Source of the DNA: Tipula vernalis
Lineage: Eukaryota; Arthropoda; Insecta; Diptera; Tipulidae
Direction of reading: 5' to 3'
Assembly (NCBI GenBank): GCA_958295665.1
Contig: OY282558.1
Span: 30,649,045-30,713,044 of the forward strand
DNA length: 64,000 nucleotides
The position numbers and the translations under genes were made by a program. The notes under the pieces are model-generated. The model made no database searches, was not told where the DNA came from, and saw only the letters and a program-made list of their open reading frames with translations. Below are positions 35,562 through 47,846 of this stretch, piece by piece (the first letter of the stretch is position 1; each line of letters starts with the position of its first letter).

Positions 35562-38500
35562 AATGATTTGTGTTTTTCCCATTTTGTTGAATTAAAACCG
35601 AAACAACAACCAACAAAAGGAAAAAGACGTAATGCCGAAAGATAAATAAAAATTAGTTTTTATATTTGATCGACACCATAATTTAAGATGAAAATAAAAT
35701 TTTATTTTTATTATTATTTTTATATAAAATAAAATTATTGATTGGCAATGGTTGAAGATTCTTATTAATGGTAATAAAAATTATAGATATACAATTTTTA
35801 TTATGTTCAAGCACGCGGGGAATGATTACATATACAGAGAGAGAGAGAAAAAAAAATGTTGTACACAAGACGAAGAGGCCAAATGATGTAAATACATAAC
35901 AAGCAACACACACTCATTATAAATAACAACTTTCAAAATTTATACATATTTCGAAAATATCCCTAATTTGAATACGCAAAAATCATACAATGGAAATAAG
36001 AACAAAACAAAAAAATCATCATAAAGAGTCATAAATTCTTATTATTCCATAACCAGTAAGACAAACAAAAATAAACATTCCTCTTAATACAATCCGAGCT
36101 GAAACAACAGAAAACCTTAACTTTTAAAAGAAATCAAACCAACAAAAAAATAAAAAATTCGGTGAAAATAAAATATGATTGTCTCCACCATAAACAATAT
36201 TCAATCAATTTTTAATGGAAAAATCTGCGCAAACAAACAACCAGAATGGGATTCAATCCGTACAAACTCCGACTATCAAGCTCTCGCTTTTACAAAACGA
36301 ATCCACACCTTGTAAATCGATTGATTTTCTTATTCCACACAATTCCTTTTGGTCTTGGGACGCACATTTTTTTTTTTTATGCTTTCTTATTATTAAATTT
36401 GCAAATGCGGAGGCAGTAATTCAAACATATTTTGACATGTTGTCAATGATCACGATCATTTAAAAAAAAAAAATGTGAAGCATAAAAAATGTTCTGTTAT
36501 ATTCTGAAATTGGATGACAATTCATAAAAATATATATTCAATTTTTATTTATTAGATTTATTGAATATAAATCATCAAAAAAAAAAAAAAAAAAGTTCGA
36601 ATTCAGCAGATGAATATATCTTAAATCATTGATACTGTCAAAATGGTTTGTTGAGATTTTTACTTTTTGAAGCAGCAGAATATAAAGAATTTCATCGTTA
36701 TATACGATATACATATATACGTTTTGTGACAAAAATCAAAAATTCACTTTACAATTTTAACACTTTCCGAGCGCGCTGCACAAACCAAAAACAAAAAAAA
36801 ATAAAAAAATCGTCGTTTCAATTGAATTACAATATAAAATATTTTTTACAACAAAAATATTAGTAGCCTATGTATAGAGTTTTCTTAAGACCATTTATAT
36901 TTGTCTTTTCAATGTGTATACACATGTTTTCTTATATTGTTTTATTGAAAATATATCATCCAAAAACTACTGTATGTATACAATACGACGAAGGGGGGGG
37001 GGGAAAACAAATAAAATTCATGAAAATTTTTCATGAAAAAATAATAAATAAATAAATAAATAAAATAATAATAATATAAAATAATATTAATAATAAAGAA
37101 ATAGATCCGTTTTTAAGATATCGATATCAATTTCAATTGAATGTTATGTATTCTGTTGTGTTATTTCAACTGCGTGCGACTACATACGACAAACTGACTC
37201 TATTAAACAGTTTTATCGACGAGTTTACAATTTTCTTTGCATTTCTTAAACAATTTTTTTATTAATTTTGTGGTTTTTTGGAGGTTTCATTCTAGAACTT
37301 GTATCGGATTGTAATCGATACATTTAACAGTCTAGATCATTAAATTTATTATTCTAACTAAGTATCATCTAAATTGATTCAATGAGTGTACCGAATGTCT
37401 GATATTGTTTTCTTCTAATTTATTTGTTCTAAACTAGGGCCGGAACCATAAAATACTAAAAAGGACTTTATGTGTAATAATCAAGTGTCAACTACAAAAT
37501 CGGAAACTGTTTTATTGGCTTGTAGAAAAACAGCTACACAAACAGTACGACGTCAAACCACAATTTTCTGTTAATATGCTAATATTAAACCATCTAGACC
37601 CTTCTACAGCATAATACCACACTCAGATTTGCTAAGGCGTCACTTCGTTTACTTTTCAACGGCTGTCAAGCGAGCAGTTTACTTTTCAAAGGCGGCCAAG
37701 CATAACTATATTTACAATTCTTAAGTGAACTGTTTTTTGGTTTACGGTAGATCCATAAAAGCTCACCTGATCTTTTCATCTGTAAAATTAAGAACTGCTT
37801 TCTACCCCACCCTCCAAGGGGCGGTATAAATATTTCCATAATCAACAAAGCTTACCTACTATGACGGAGACTTGAATTTTGTGCTGATACCTCTTCCGCC
37901 TTATATTGTCATACAAAACCCAATCTACTTTTTTTTTTGGTGGGAGGCTTAAAGTGAAAAACTTGTTCAATATAATATCCTTGTCAATAGTAACTAAATT
38001 TCGAGTTATTTTTATATTTACGCTCGACTTACAGCAAAAAATCTCGAAAATTTCGGAAATCTTTGGTAATCTTGATGTATTTGTGCCGTGGTTAATCTCA
38101 AAGTCAGATTTCTGAACTTCTAATATTTTTCAAAGTCTTAAATATCTGGAAATTTGATCTTGACGCCTCAAGAAGCCTCAAAAGTATTGGACTATCAGCC
38201 CCTAAATAATCTGTTACAATGAGATTGAAAATATCAATTGAATAATGTGAACGGTGAAAATCCGAAGGATGTGAACTCAAATATATACGACCCAATACAC
38301 ACATGTTTAACATTCTGCAACTCAAGGTAAAGCGCAAACCAACGAAACAATTTCACTATTCAGCAAACTCATTACAATGAAAATGTCGATAATATCTGAT
38401 ACTCTCGTTTTCCATAGGGCGACTAATATCGCTGAATTGTACTTCCCACACTTGGATGAAACCGTTTCAGATTTTTGAATCGTTTGTTGGTTGCCAAACA

Positions 38501-38699
38501 AATTATTGAAAATATATAAAAACAAAGTTTCAATAAGACCAACAAAAAGTATTGTTAACAAAAAAAGTGAATTTTTAACATTTCAAATTCCATTTGTGCC
38601 AAAAATTGAATATAACGTTTTAAACGTAATATCTTATTTTGGCGGGCGGATTCGAGCTTTGACACATTCGAATTATTTTTCAAAAAGTTTGATATTTAA
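35555..38699. other. AT-rich non-coding stretch
   Basis: It holds a GA tract (35,839-35,850), a G homopolymer (about 36,994-37,004), an (AATA)n tract (about 37,043-37,066) and a 30-bp two-copy repeat (TTTACTTTTCAA.GGC at 37,649 and 37,679). Overlapping minus frames at 38,104-38,561 are longer than their surroundings but have no motif I recognise. No gene supported. Confidence 0.35.
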
Positions 38700-38805
38700 T
38701 GTTGTGCTTCTACGCATATTTGGAGATTATCTACACGCAAATGTCGACAATAGCATAGTTTTTGACGTAGACAATATGTAGACAATGTAGACAATTCATA
38801 GACAA
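38700..38805. repeat. Left inverted terminal-type repeat, TGTAGACAA-rich
   Basis: GTTGTGCTTCTACG, GAGATTA, TTTTTGACGTAGACAAT and ATGTAGACAATGTAGACAAT occur in this order. The same order is found, inverted, at 42,780-42,905. The pair encloses the Penelope-like copies and may mark the ends of that insertion or be its inverted terminal pieces. Confidence 0.5.
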
Positions 38806-39500
38806 ATAAAATATTATTTTTGTTGTTATTTTTATCTTTGTGTACAGTTCCTATTTTATGGAAGATGGCGCCAAATGTAATTTTTTATGTAACTAAAAAT
38901 CTAAAATAGCCAAATGAGAAAGCTCTTCAAGTAGAAGTTGTAGCTATTGAAATTACTAACACCTTGGTATTCTATTTTATTTTTTTACGACTAAAATGAT
39001 CACAGCTATGAATTTTTTGAGTTTCTGTTTTTAAGGTCGTAATAAAAAAATGTAAAATGCATGGTGTTCGACACTGACATATTAAAGGGGTTGATAGAGG
39101 GCCAGATTTTATGTAAAAAATACTACTATGGCTTTTCAAATTTCGGCTATGCTTTCGCAGGTTTGCCTTATACGATTTTAGTCCTGTTATTTAATTAATA
39201 AATTGATTTTATTCTTATAATTGAATTCCAAATTTTCCAAAATTTATTAAATAAAAAAGCATTTTTGAAAGTGTCGTATAGGGCCGCCAGAGGGGTTCGC
39301 AATTTTTTATCGTTACTCCGTTAAAACCCGTTAAAATATCAGTTCATAATTTTACTAATATCCAAAAAAAAAAAAAATTTGGATTGAATCATTCTTAGGC
39401 ATCATTGAATTTCCAAGTGTTCATTTTTTTTTCTAAGCCCCTAGTTAAAGATTTTTGCTAAAAATAGTAGAGGCTCATATTTTGATTATACCGGACAATT

Positions 39501-39695
39501 AGTTGATCATTGAGTTTGGGATTGGGTTAAGGGTTGAGTTGGGAGTTGAGTTTAAAGTTGTGTTTAAAGTTGATTTGAGGGTTGAGTTGGGGATCGAGTT
39601 GAACCTTGTGTAACGGGGGTAACGGATTAAGGCTTCAATTAGGGATTGATTTGGAAGCTGGGTTGGAGGTTAAATTGAGTTGACTTGAAATGAGC
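39501..39695. repeat. Degenerate minisatellite based on GGGTTGAGTT
   Basis: About 15-18 imperfect copies of a 10-12 bp unit such as GGGTTGAGTT, GGAGTTGAGTT and GGGATTGATTT run along this stretch. It is strongly G/T-skewed on the plus strand. Non-coding. Confidence 0.75.
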
Positions 39696-40689
39696 TGACG
39701 TACACATGTAACTTCCCAAACCGAAGTTCTGATCATCATGATGATTAAGCCCTTTATATTTTACAAATTAACATCTAATTGTTAGTATTAAGAAATAAAA
39801 TGAACTTGCGAGTATATAAGTGCTCGTAAAACGAGCGAGAGGGTTGACAGCTTCTTCAGATTTGTATGTAATATATTTTTTACAACCTTTGAAACCCTCC
39901 TGGATGGGCCTGGACAAAGATTGAAAGCTAAACTTTTTGTTGTGTTCTACTGAGGGTTAAGGAAGATGTGTAACAAGTTTCAAGGCTGTACAATTTTTTC
40001 TTGGTTAGAAGCTAAAATATTTTATACTTAAAAAATTTGGAAGATTTTTGAAATTTAATAAATTTAGGTTTGAAATCTGTGTATTATGATTTTCTTCCTT
40101 GTCTAAAACTGTAGCCTACTCTAAAGATTAATGATTTTTAATGGCAATGGTGTTATTGCACCATTTTTTTTTTTTAAAACTATTTCATATGCCCTACACT
40201 GTACACCAAATTTTAGTGTAACTCTAAAGAAATTTGATCTTAAAGTTTTGTAAACAAAAACTTTTATAAGCTTTTTAATGGTCTAGCCAAGAATTCTTAT
40301 ATCATAATTTTGAAAAGCCCTATTAATTTTTTCGAAAAGAATTTTTGGATTTATTTTTGTCAGTTCACTTGTTTATTTGAAAGTTTCACGAATGTAAACA
40401 TTTATCTGATAATTTAAAATTTCCTCCACAGACTGTTTTATGAGATTAAGTAAAACCAACAAAAATGTTTATACAAACCAAACAGTACAAACACTTAAAA
40501 TATAAAAAAGTACGTTAAGGCGTAGTATTAATGATGCGTATAAAATAAATCAGAAAGTATATATACATAAAACTAACACAAATGTCTATAATTCTACGAA
40601 AAATCTGTCAAATACCGACATATAAACACCAATACATAAAATAAATATAGCGTACATTTTTTTGTTAGGATCTGTGTAAGGAGCGAACG

Positions 40690-41089
40690 AGACGGCTTGT
40701 ATAAACATTTTTGTTGGTTTTGGATCAGGCTAACCATTTTCTTTTTGAATTTCCCGTGTAAATTTCATTCGCTGTGTAAATTGTCAAAAATATTAACTCC
40801 AGATTTTGAAGCCGCAATAATATCGTTTAGGTTTCTAAAAAAGAAAATTTATGTTTAACCAAAAATATTTCCAAAAGTTTAGTCTCAATTTATTCATACA
40901 GTAAGTTAGATAATGAGACACTAGCTGGGGTACCCATCGGCGAAGCAAATACTTGCTTGAACCATTTTTCGATAAAACGAAAATCAGTATGATGAAGGAA
41001 TAATATTTTTGATGTTTACTTTGAAATCTTAGGCATTTTTTTATTGCCGAAAAATTATCAGCCTTAATACAAGGAGTCGGGTTTACCAT
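40690..41089 (-). pseudogene. Penelope-like RT fragment, copy 1
   Basis: On the minus strand NFSAIKKCLRFQSKHQKY is followed in another frame by WFKQVFASPMGTPASVSLSN and LLYE, then IETKLLEIF. In Penelope-like RTs this position reads YKQxFGxPMGSPxSPxLANLxME, just upstream of the catalytic YVDD. After a gap the same strand gives NLNDIIAASKSGVNIFDNLH, matching YVDDIIAA with both the tyrosine and the first aspartate lost. Frameshifts and a stop after LLYE make it dead. The DNA is a diverged direct copy of 41,490-41,790. The GIY-YIG endonuclease expected further down (toward 39.5 kb) was not recognised. Confidence 0.75.
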
Positions 41090-41439
41090 TTAAAGCAGAT
41101 TTTGAAAAGTCAAAAATGGAATGGTGAACATATTAGTACACTCATTATTTTAAAAACTATTTCGTCTTCCCTACATATCCTCTTTCACAAGAACATTTCA
41201 ACTTTTTTGCAAACAAAAACTTGTGTAACAATTTGTAAATCATAATTTTGAAGGATTTTTTACATATAAAATTTGGTATGTATTATCCAGTATCTGGATA
41301 TTGCGTTTTTCTGATAACTGATTTTATCAGTACACTTGTTAATTTAAAAATTTCACCTGATAATTTAAAATTTCATCTGATAATTTAAAATTTCTTGCAG
41401 CTAATAAATATACCGCATTGTTTTATATGGCGATAGAAG

Positions 41440-42414
41440 CCAAGAATCACAATTAAAGTAACGTGGTCAGTCAATGGCCATTAGGTCATTACGGTCGCAA
41501 TAATACCGTCCACGTTTCTAAAAATATGAAAATATAACTTTAACGAAGATGCTTCCAAAACTTTAGTTTCATCAATTCATTCCTTGAGTAGATTGGATAC
41601 TGTGTGGGGCTAACCAAACTCTTGCTTGAATCATTATCCGTTAAAACTAAATAGAGTATAGCATGATCAACGACTAATTTTAACGCCTCTACGAAAATTA
41701 TTATAATTTGGTGCCAAACTAATATTTTTGATTTTATCTTTGAAACCTTCCGCAATTTTTATTGCCGAAAAATTATGACACACATAACCAATTTAACCAT
41801 CATAGTTAACCATTGCCCTCAAAAGACTGCCGTCTTTGTGTACATTAAGAAGACGTCCCATTGGAATTAATTAAACTTCTTAGCAGCAGGTTCATTTATT
41901 GTCCCTAATCTTTCCCAATATGAAATAATTCGATTTAAATTTGTTTGTATACTGACGAAATACCAACATTTCTTGTCTCGGTTCGTGTTCTTGTCTGATA
42001 AGATCAAATCAATTTTCTCAATATAGGTACGCCGTTTTTTTATGAGTACCGAAACATTAACCTTACCAAATTTTTATTGTAACATGGAAATCGTTTCACT
42101 TTGTCAGTTTATCGAATTTGTAGTATTCTAAGCTTAGTCAAACATTTATTTGTAAGTTATCGTTAAATTAAAAAAATTTCAACTTTGAAAATTTCAACAA
42201 ATCTGCTCCTGACGCTAATCTGTATTATCTTGTCTAATTTAGAAATGTCACTCTCTAAATCAACTACACTTCTTTGATACTGAGTAACATTTTTCTTCAT
42301 GTCTCTGCATTCGTATTCCATAGCCCTAGAAACATCCTTGTTGCTTGCAACAGTGATGTGTGTCGTTAGTGAAGAAATCTCTGAACTTAGCAGATTAATT
42401 TTGAAAATTTTCAA
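41440..42414 (-). pseudogene. Penelope-like RT fragment, copy 2, with N-terminal part
   Basis: Reading down from 42,414, an 83-residue frame with a helical, charged stretch (MEYECRDMKKNVTQYQRSVV) leads to IEKIDLILSDKNTN and LNRIISYWERLGTINE, the LSDKNTY...W...G.I block of Penelope RT N-termini. Then come KDGSLLRAMVNY (position of the PLRPIVSS block), NFSAIKIAEGFKDK, YTLFSFNG, FKQEFG and IDETKVLE, and finally NVDGIIATVM in place of YVDDIIAT. Several stops and frameshifts interrupt it. Together with copy 1 this is a partial head-to-tail duplication, an arrangement known for Penelope elements. The catalytic VDD is mutated to VDG. Confidence 0.78.
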
Positions 42415-42779
42415 TGTTATGATTTGGATTTGTTTCGTTGCTTCAAAAATATAGTCGTATGAAATTTTATAATTTTACAAAATATCTTAGAAGATGTTGG
42501 CCATTGCTAAACATTTTTAATTTTATTATTTCCTTCTTGAGTCAAACAATATTTTTCTATAAAGTTCCTGTAATTTCTTAGTTGTTGAAAAATATATTTT
42601 TTAAGTTGTATAATTATAATGTTTACACCACATTTTAAGAGCAGGAAGGGCTTACCAAAAATAAGTAAGTCTCACAAATGTTACGTACTAAAAATCAATT
42701 TTTTTGTGAGATCTCAATGCATAATGTAAATCGTATACATTATAATAAATCAAAACTTTGACAAATTTTACTGCTAGGC

Positions 42780-42905
42780 ATTGTCGACGCATTGTCTACA
42801 TTGTTGACATTGTCTACATTGTCAACGTCATTTTTTTAATTGTCTACACGAGTAGACAATTGATTAATCTCTTCATGTAGACGAAGCGGCACAACACTGT
42901 GTTGA
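42780..42905. repeat. Right inverted counterpart of the TGTAGACAA-rich repeat
   Basis: On the minus strand it reads GTTGTGCCGCTTCG, GAGATTA, ATGACGTTGACAATGTAGAC and AACAATGTAGACAATG, in the same order as 38,700-38,805. TGTCTACATTG words are repeated four times locally and include a short palindrome (ATTGTCTACACGAGTAGACAAT). Confidence 0.5.
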
Positions 42906-45554
42906 TGTAATGAATGTATCGTATCTATTTGCAGTTGATATGAGCAATTTAAAATTATTTGACGTTTAAAAATAGTGTTGTCATTTTCTTTCTCACTGTT
43001 TATATCCTTGTTTTGCGTTATTTTTTATAGTTCAATTTTTTTGAATAGATAATTTGATATGAAGGAATTGTAGGTAGTTAATTTTGAAGCAAAGCTTCAA
43101 GAGAGAGCTATCGGCCTTCCACTGTATTAACGTGTTAAACAGTACTAAATAAAAACATTTTTCTTCGTTTCTGTTCGTCCAACCATTTAATGCAAATAAA
43201 CCATTTTTTTTTATTTGTATACATTTTGTGCGTTAAATTTTATGCAAAATAGTTGAGAAATCAACTTGGTAAAGGTGAAGAAAAATCACCAAACATAGAA
43301 AATTTATTTCGTCTTATACAAAACCGTATAGGGTACATATTGAGAGAGTTTATGAATTTTTTTTTTGTTTTCGGTCGGCTGAAATTGGATGGTGTTACGA
43401 TGTGCTGTTGCGTTATTCTTGTGTTTGTAGGTTTTTTTTTATTTTATAAGGTACTGAAGTGGGATATCCTTTGTTTAAATAAATTTCATAAAAAGCAAAC
43501 CAAAGATATACATACATTTATTATGAGAGATAAAATATTATTTTTCTTTGATATGTTGAAATCTGCGAAATTTTGTCATAAATATTTTTGCCTCTTCTTT
43601 TGGTGTTTATTAAGAAAAAAAATAAGATTGGGTTTTTTAAGGTTTTGGAATTTATCAATGGATAAAGGTAAAAAAAAAAAGTTTAGCTTTTGGTTTAATG
43701 CAATTATTATCAAGGTTCGTTTGTAAATTTGCTCATATTTTCACAATTGAATTAGATCTCGACCGAATTGTATTCACTTAGAAAATAATAAATTTTCTTT
43801 GTGTTTTGTGTGATTTTTGACAGTCGATTGATGCGATCGCATTTTTTTTTTTTTTGGTTTTGTTTTCATTTTCTTGCTCGTGCAACGAATACAAAGTATG
43901 TATGTATAAAATATTTTGAAGATTATATTTGATTGGGAGCACGAGGCTAATTTTTCAGTTGCTTCCAGCAGTATACATATACATAATATATTAAAGAATT
44001 AACCGGCCTTTAATAGGTTTACATTTATATACATAATTTTTTTAATTTAATCAAAGTTGTTTATACGTACAAGATGAACATGAATAATAATATTGTAATA
44101 AGAATGTTAAAAAGAAGAAGGCGATTTTTTTATTTTCTTAATATTATTAAAATGAAAGAAATAATTTTTATTTTTGTGGTTATATATAAAAATGGAAGTG
44201 ATTTATTTAGCTTTGTTTTGAAAATAAAAAGAATAAAAATTATAACGCGAGAATGAGTTATTTTTTCTTTCATTTTTCTTGAAATTTGTGTAAGAAAAAT
44301 AACGTGGAAGAAACCAAAAAACAAAAAAAAAAAAATCCGATGATTGTATTTTAATATTTTGTTTTTTATCATGTGTACACACACAAAATGGATGATGGGT
44401 GTAGGATGAATAATAATAGGGTACTGTATTTTTGTATTCTGAATTAATGTGAAAGTTCAATTCTATATTTGGTAATTGGATTCAGTATGTAATGGACATG
44501 AGAAATGGTCGCTTTCTTAGGTTTTTTTTTTTTTTATTACCTCAAAGTGACCATAAATTTTATCGTATTAAATTAATGTCGCAAATTTGCCTTTTAATTA
44601 GCTTGAACCGAAACCATAAAATATACAGAAGATGGACAGGCACATATTTATTAAAAAATAACAATTCCATTGTTTGATGATATTCGGTCGACAATACGTC
44701 GATGATAAAATTTATGATTTTGAATTTTTTTTTTTGGATATAAATTTCTCATGAAATATAAACAAATATTTGTTGCGTTTCATTGACAGACACATCAATC
44801 ATATTTTTATTATGATGACAGATTAAAGAATTTTCGGTCGTAAAGAAAAAACATTTTTCTTTTCATGGTATTGAAAGGAATGCTTTTGTGTAAACTTATA
44901 CACCGACTTGGGGCCTAAGTAGGACGTAATCGCAAAGTAGAGTCTTTCTTTTTAAAACATGTTTTAAGCCGAATTTTATTCTTCGTGTTACATTTTTGGA
45001 CTTTTTAAAAGAAAATATAGAGCTTTGCCTTATGTTCGAAACATTTTGCTAAAATTTTGTAAACTTTAAAAGTTTTATAAAATTGTTATATGAATTTTTT
45101 AAAAATTAAACGATATTTTATGAAATTCATAATTTTTAATTTTGCAGTTCTGTTATTTGGGAAAATTTTACTAAATATTTTATTCTCTAAATTTGTAAAA
45201 ACTTTTACAAATGTTTTAAGATTTGTTTTTTATATGTAATTTATATTTTCTTTGAATATAAGTTTTGGAATGTTAAAAAAAATTATTAATTATCAAAATT
45301 TGTAGAATCCTTACCATCAAAACCAAGTAAAAATGTTTTACTATTTTGCATTCACATTTTATAAAATAACTTTCACTCCTCTGTGATATAACAATTTTAA
45401 AAATGATTTTGTCGAAGGCATAAAAATATTATGAGAAAAAATGTTTCACGATCACCAGAGCTTGTCAACATTTTACTGGTATTAGTGGATATTACCTATA
45501 GTATCCTGTACAAGCTTATACTATAAATAGAATCCTGATATGTAATGCAATAGC
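42906..45554. other. AT-rich stretch, mostly non-coding
   Basis: It contains poly-T tracts (43,845-43,855; 44,521-44,535; 44,727-44,736) and one longer open frame listed separately at 43,352-43,726. Nothing else was recognised. Confidence 0.4.
43352..43726 (+). CDS. Uncertain ORF, 124 codons from ATG
   Basis: The frame is open for 158 codons (from a TTG at 43,253) and for 124 codons from the first ATG. A hydrophobic segment (VTMCCCVILVFVGFFLFYKV) could be a membrane helix; the rest is basic and aromatic-rich. I recognise no family. The plus strand is T/G-rich here, which removes stop codons, so chance is a real explanation. There are no splice or promoter signals I can point to. Confidence 0.18.
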   Translation: MNFFFVFGRLKLDGVTMCCCVILVFVGFFLFYKVLKWDILCLNKFHKKQTKDIHTFIMRDKILFFFDMLKSAKFCHKYFCLFFWCLLRKKIRLGFLRFWNLSMDKGKKKKFSFWFNAIIIKVRL

Positions 45555-45697
45555 GTTGACAGAATGCGGTTTAATAAATCCGATTTAGCTAAACTGAACT
45601 TTAACAAAACGCGATTAGCCAAAATTAGGGTTGACATTTTACGGCTAAACTCGAAAAATTTACTAAATCCGATTTATTAAATCTCAGTGTGTCAATG
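45555..45697. repeat. Small MITE-like inverted repeat, about 143 bp
   Basis: GTTGACAGAATGCGG followed by TTTAATAAATCCGATTTAG pairs with CTAAATCCGATTTATTAAAT followed by CTCAGTGTGTCAAT, about 36 bp with several mismatches. The interior is non-coding. TA dinucleotides lie just outside both ends, but the exact end is unclear. Confidence 0.55.
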
Positions 45698-46739
45698 GTA
45701 TAATACTACAGAATCTGAATTCATATGTAATTGTAAGTGTAAACTGTTCTTTTAAATACTTTGCACTGTTAATGTATTTCGGGAAAAGTAGACAAATATT
45801 AGTTAGCCAATTCTGAAATATAAAAGTAAAATGTTTCAAACTTAAAGTTAAAAATAAAAAAGAAGAAACGCACCTTCACATTTTTATATATGTATTATAC
45901 ATTTTTTAAGGTTCGATTTCTTCAAATAAACAAATTATAATGGCTAAGGACAAAAATTTGAAATTTGTTAAAAATTAATTCGGTCGATACCTAGCGATCC
46001 TAGAACCATACTTTGTTATCTGATGACAGTATAGTTTAGAGAAATTCGACTTTCAAAATTCAAACTAACATGACGTGTGTTACAGCCAATGTAAAAAAAA
46101 ATTGGTTGTCAATTTAAAATTGAATTATTTATTTAGCTTCCTAAAAAAATCAATTGGGTAATTCTTCAACAAAGGTACAAAATGAGACCACGCGGTTTTA
46201 GATTCATTCTAGATTTTATAACATATTTTCGAATTTGCCATTCAGGGGAATGATAACTATGTTTAGGGGAATGATATGAGGGCTTTACTTTATGAAAGTG
46301 TTTAATTAATATTATGTACGCATTCAAACATTTTGACGATGCAAACAAATTTTATCATTACTTGAGCGTAATATCATTCCCTGTATTAATCACAGAGTGG
46401 AAAACCAGGTGAATGACATCCAGGGTAATGACAAAACTGTGTATCGCTCGTTATTTTAGGTTAAACCACAAACATTTATTTACAAAAAACTACAGAATTA
46501 TATAAAAACTGCATGAAAGTATTAATTAAATATATTATATATAAAATAAATAAAAATAATCCGAAAAAAATCTACCAGGGAAATGAACGTTCTGTGTGTT
46601 CCTTTGAATTCATTCATCAACCTCACTCTTTGAACAAATGTTATGCGATTGATATTTAAAAAGAAATTAAAAGCAAAGTGTATTCATTCTCTTCATTGAT
46701 TTTAACATTTTTACAGAGGAATGACACTTTTCTTTTATT
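45698..46739. other. Unannotated stretch with recurring GGGAATGA words
   Basis: The word GGGGAATGATA and close variants recur at 46,246, 46,264 and, more loosely, at 46,370-46,430 and 46,578. No coding content recognised. Confidence 0.35.
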
Positions 46740-47402
46740 ACTTTCTTTTACTCTAGTAAAAGAAAGCATAGTAATCATGAAAATTTTGGACCTTGAGATT
46801 TTTAGAGATTCATTTGTTTTGAGGTCCCCTGAGTCCGAAAAAGTGGGTTTCGAAATGGTGTCTGTCTGTCTGTCAGTCTGTCAGTCTGTCAGTCTGTCAG
46901 TCTGTCAGTCTGTCAGTCTGTCAGTCTGTCAGTCTGTCAGTCTGTCAGTCTGTCAGTCTGTCAGTCTGTCAGTCTGTCAGTCTGTCAGTCTGTCAGTCTG
47001 TCAGTCTGTCAGTCTGTCAGTATGTCAGTCTGTCAGTCTGTTAGTCTGTCAGTCTGTCAGTCTGTCAGTCTGTCTGTGTCCTCTCTACAGCCCATATGGT
47101 TTAACCAATCGAACTGAAACTTCAGATTTAAGCTTTTTTGATAAATTGGGAGGTCCCAGTGAATTTTACTCCAAATCGGCTAACCGGAAGTGGCCACTCC
47201 CTTGGTCCAGAAAATTTGTTTTGCAAATATCTTAAAAAGTATAAGGTTTTCAAAATACTAATTGATACAAAATGTTTCCAAAAATTAAAAACACATAAAA
47301 ATAAAAATAAAAAATTTAAAAAAACAATTAAGAAAAAAATAAAAATTTCTCAAAATTCTCTGTTCGTAAAAGAAAGTCGTGTGTTGGCCACACCTCAATT
47401 TT
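46740..47402. repeat. B repeat, copy 1
   Basis: It starts with a short palindrome (CTTTCTTTTACTCTAGTAAA, then AGAAAG), then ATGAAAATTTTGGACCTTGA, GAGGTCCCCTGAGTCCGAAA, a (CAGTCTGT)n tract, CCTCTCTACAGCCCATATGG, GGCTAACCGGAAGTGGCCAC, an A-rich stretch, and a close GTAAAAGAAAGTCGTGTGTT, GGCCACACCTC. The outer ACTTTCTTTTAC/GTAAAAGAAAGT words are inverted. Long frames through it (Cys/Ser/Val-rich repeats) are artefacts of the microsatellite. The same unit recurs three more times to 51,274. Confidence 0.85.
46859..47078. repeat. (CAGTCTGT)n microsatellite in B copy 1
   Basis: About 26 units of 8 bp, nearly pure, with occasional TATGTCAG and TTAGTCTG variants. 24 bp (three units) encode an 8-residue repeat, which explains the 185-codon frame. 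Confidence 0.95.
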
Positions 47403-47846
47403 AACTAGGTAATTAAGGGACCTATTCCATGTGCTAGCGAAATCTTTATCATCATTGTTGAGTGCGATTTCCAAAAAATAACTTCGTAGAACTTTTATTA
47501 AACGAACGATTCGTATGGATTAGGGTTTTCTAACTAGGTATTTGAGGGACCTATTCCATGTGTTAGCGAAACCTTTGTCATCATTTATAGCAAGGCCGAT
47601 ACTTTCCATTGGGAGTTGAGTGCGATTTCCAAAAAATAATTTTGCAGAACATTTACTAAACGAACGATCCGTATGGATTAGGGGTTTTTAACTAGGTATT
47701 TGAGGGGCCTATTCTATGTGCTAGCCAAACCTTTGTCATCATTGTTGGCAATAGCCGATATTGGCCCTTGGGAGTTGAGTGCGATTTCCAAAAAATAATT
47801 TTGCAGAACTTTTACTAAACGAATTATCCGTATGGATTAGGGTTTT
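47403..47846. repeat. A repeat array 1, three tandem units
   Basis: Units start with TAACTAGGTA and contain CCTATTCCATGTGCTAGCGA, TTTGTCATCATTG, GTGCGATTTCCAAAAAATAA, CTAAACGAACGAT and GTATGGATTAGGG. The first unit lacks an internal segment of about 30 bp present in the other two (GGCCGATA...). Period is about 125-160 bp. Non-coding. Confidence 0.88.

Noticed and set aside
36215..36463. 82-codon ATG frame with a polar start (MEKSAQTNNQNGIQSVQ)
   Set aside because: The second half runs through a poly-T tract and no family or splice signal supports it.
38104..38561. Two overlapping minus-strand frames that might form a receptor-like gene
   Set aside because: They are in different frames, partly start at non-ATG codons, and no receptor motif could be identified.
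44130..44460. Overlapping minus frames rich in Phe and Lys
   Set aside because: Composition-driven, no motif, and in conflict with each other and with the plus-strand frame.
46678..47235. 185-codon open frame rich in Cys, Ser and Val
   Set aside because: It is the translation of the (CAGTCTGT)n microsatellite and B-repeat flanks; the same happens at 47,884-48,108 and 48,917-49,458.
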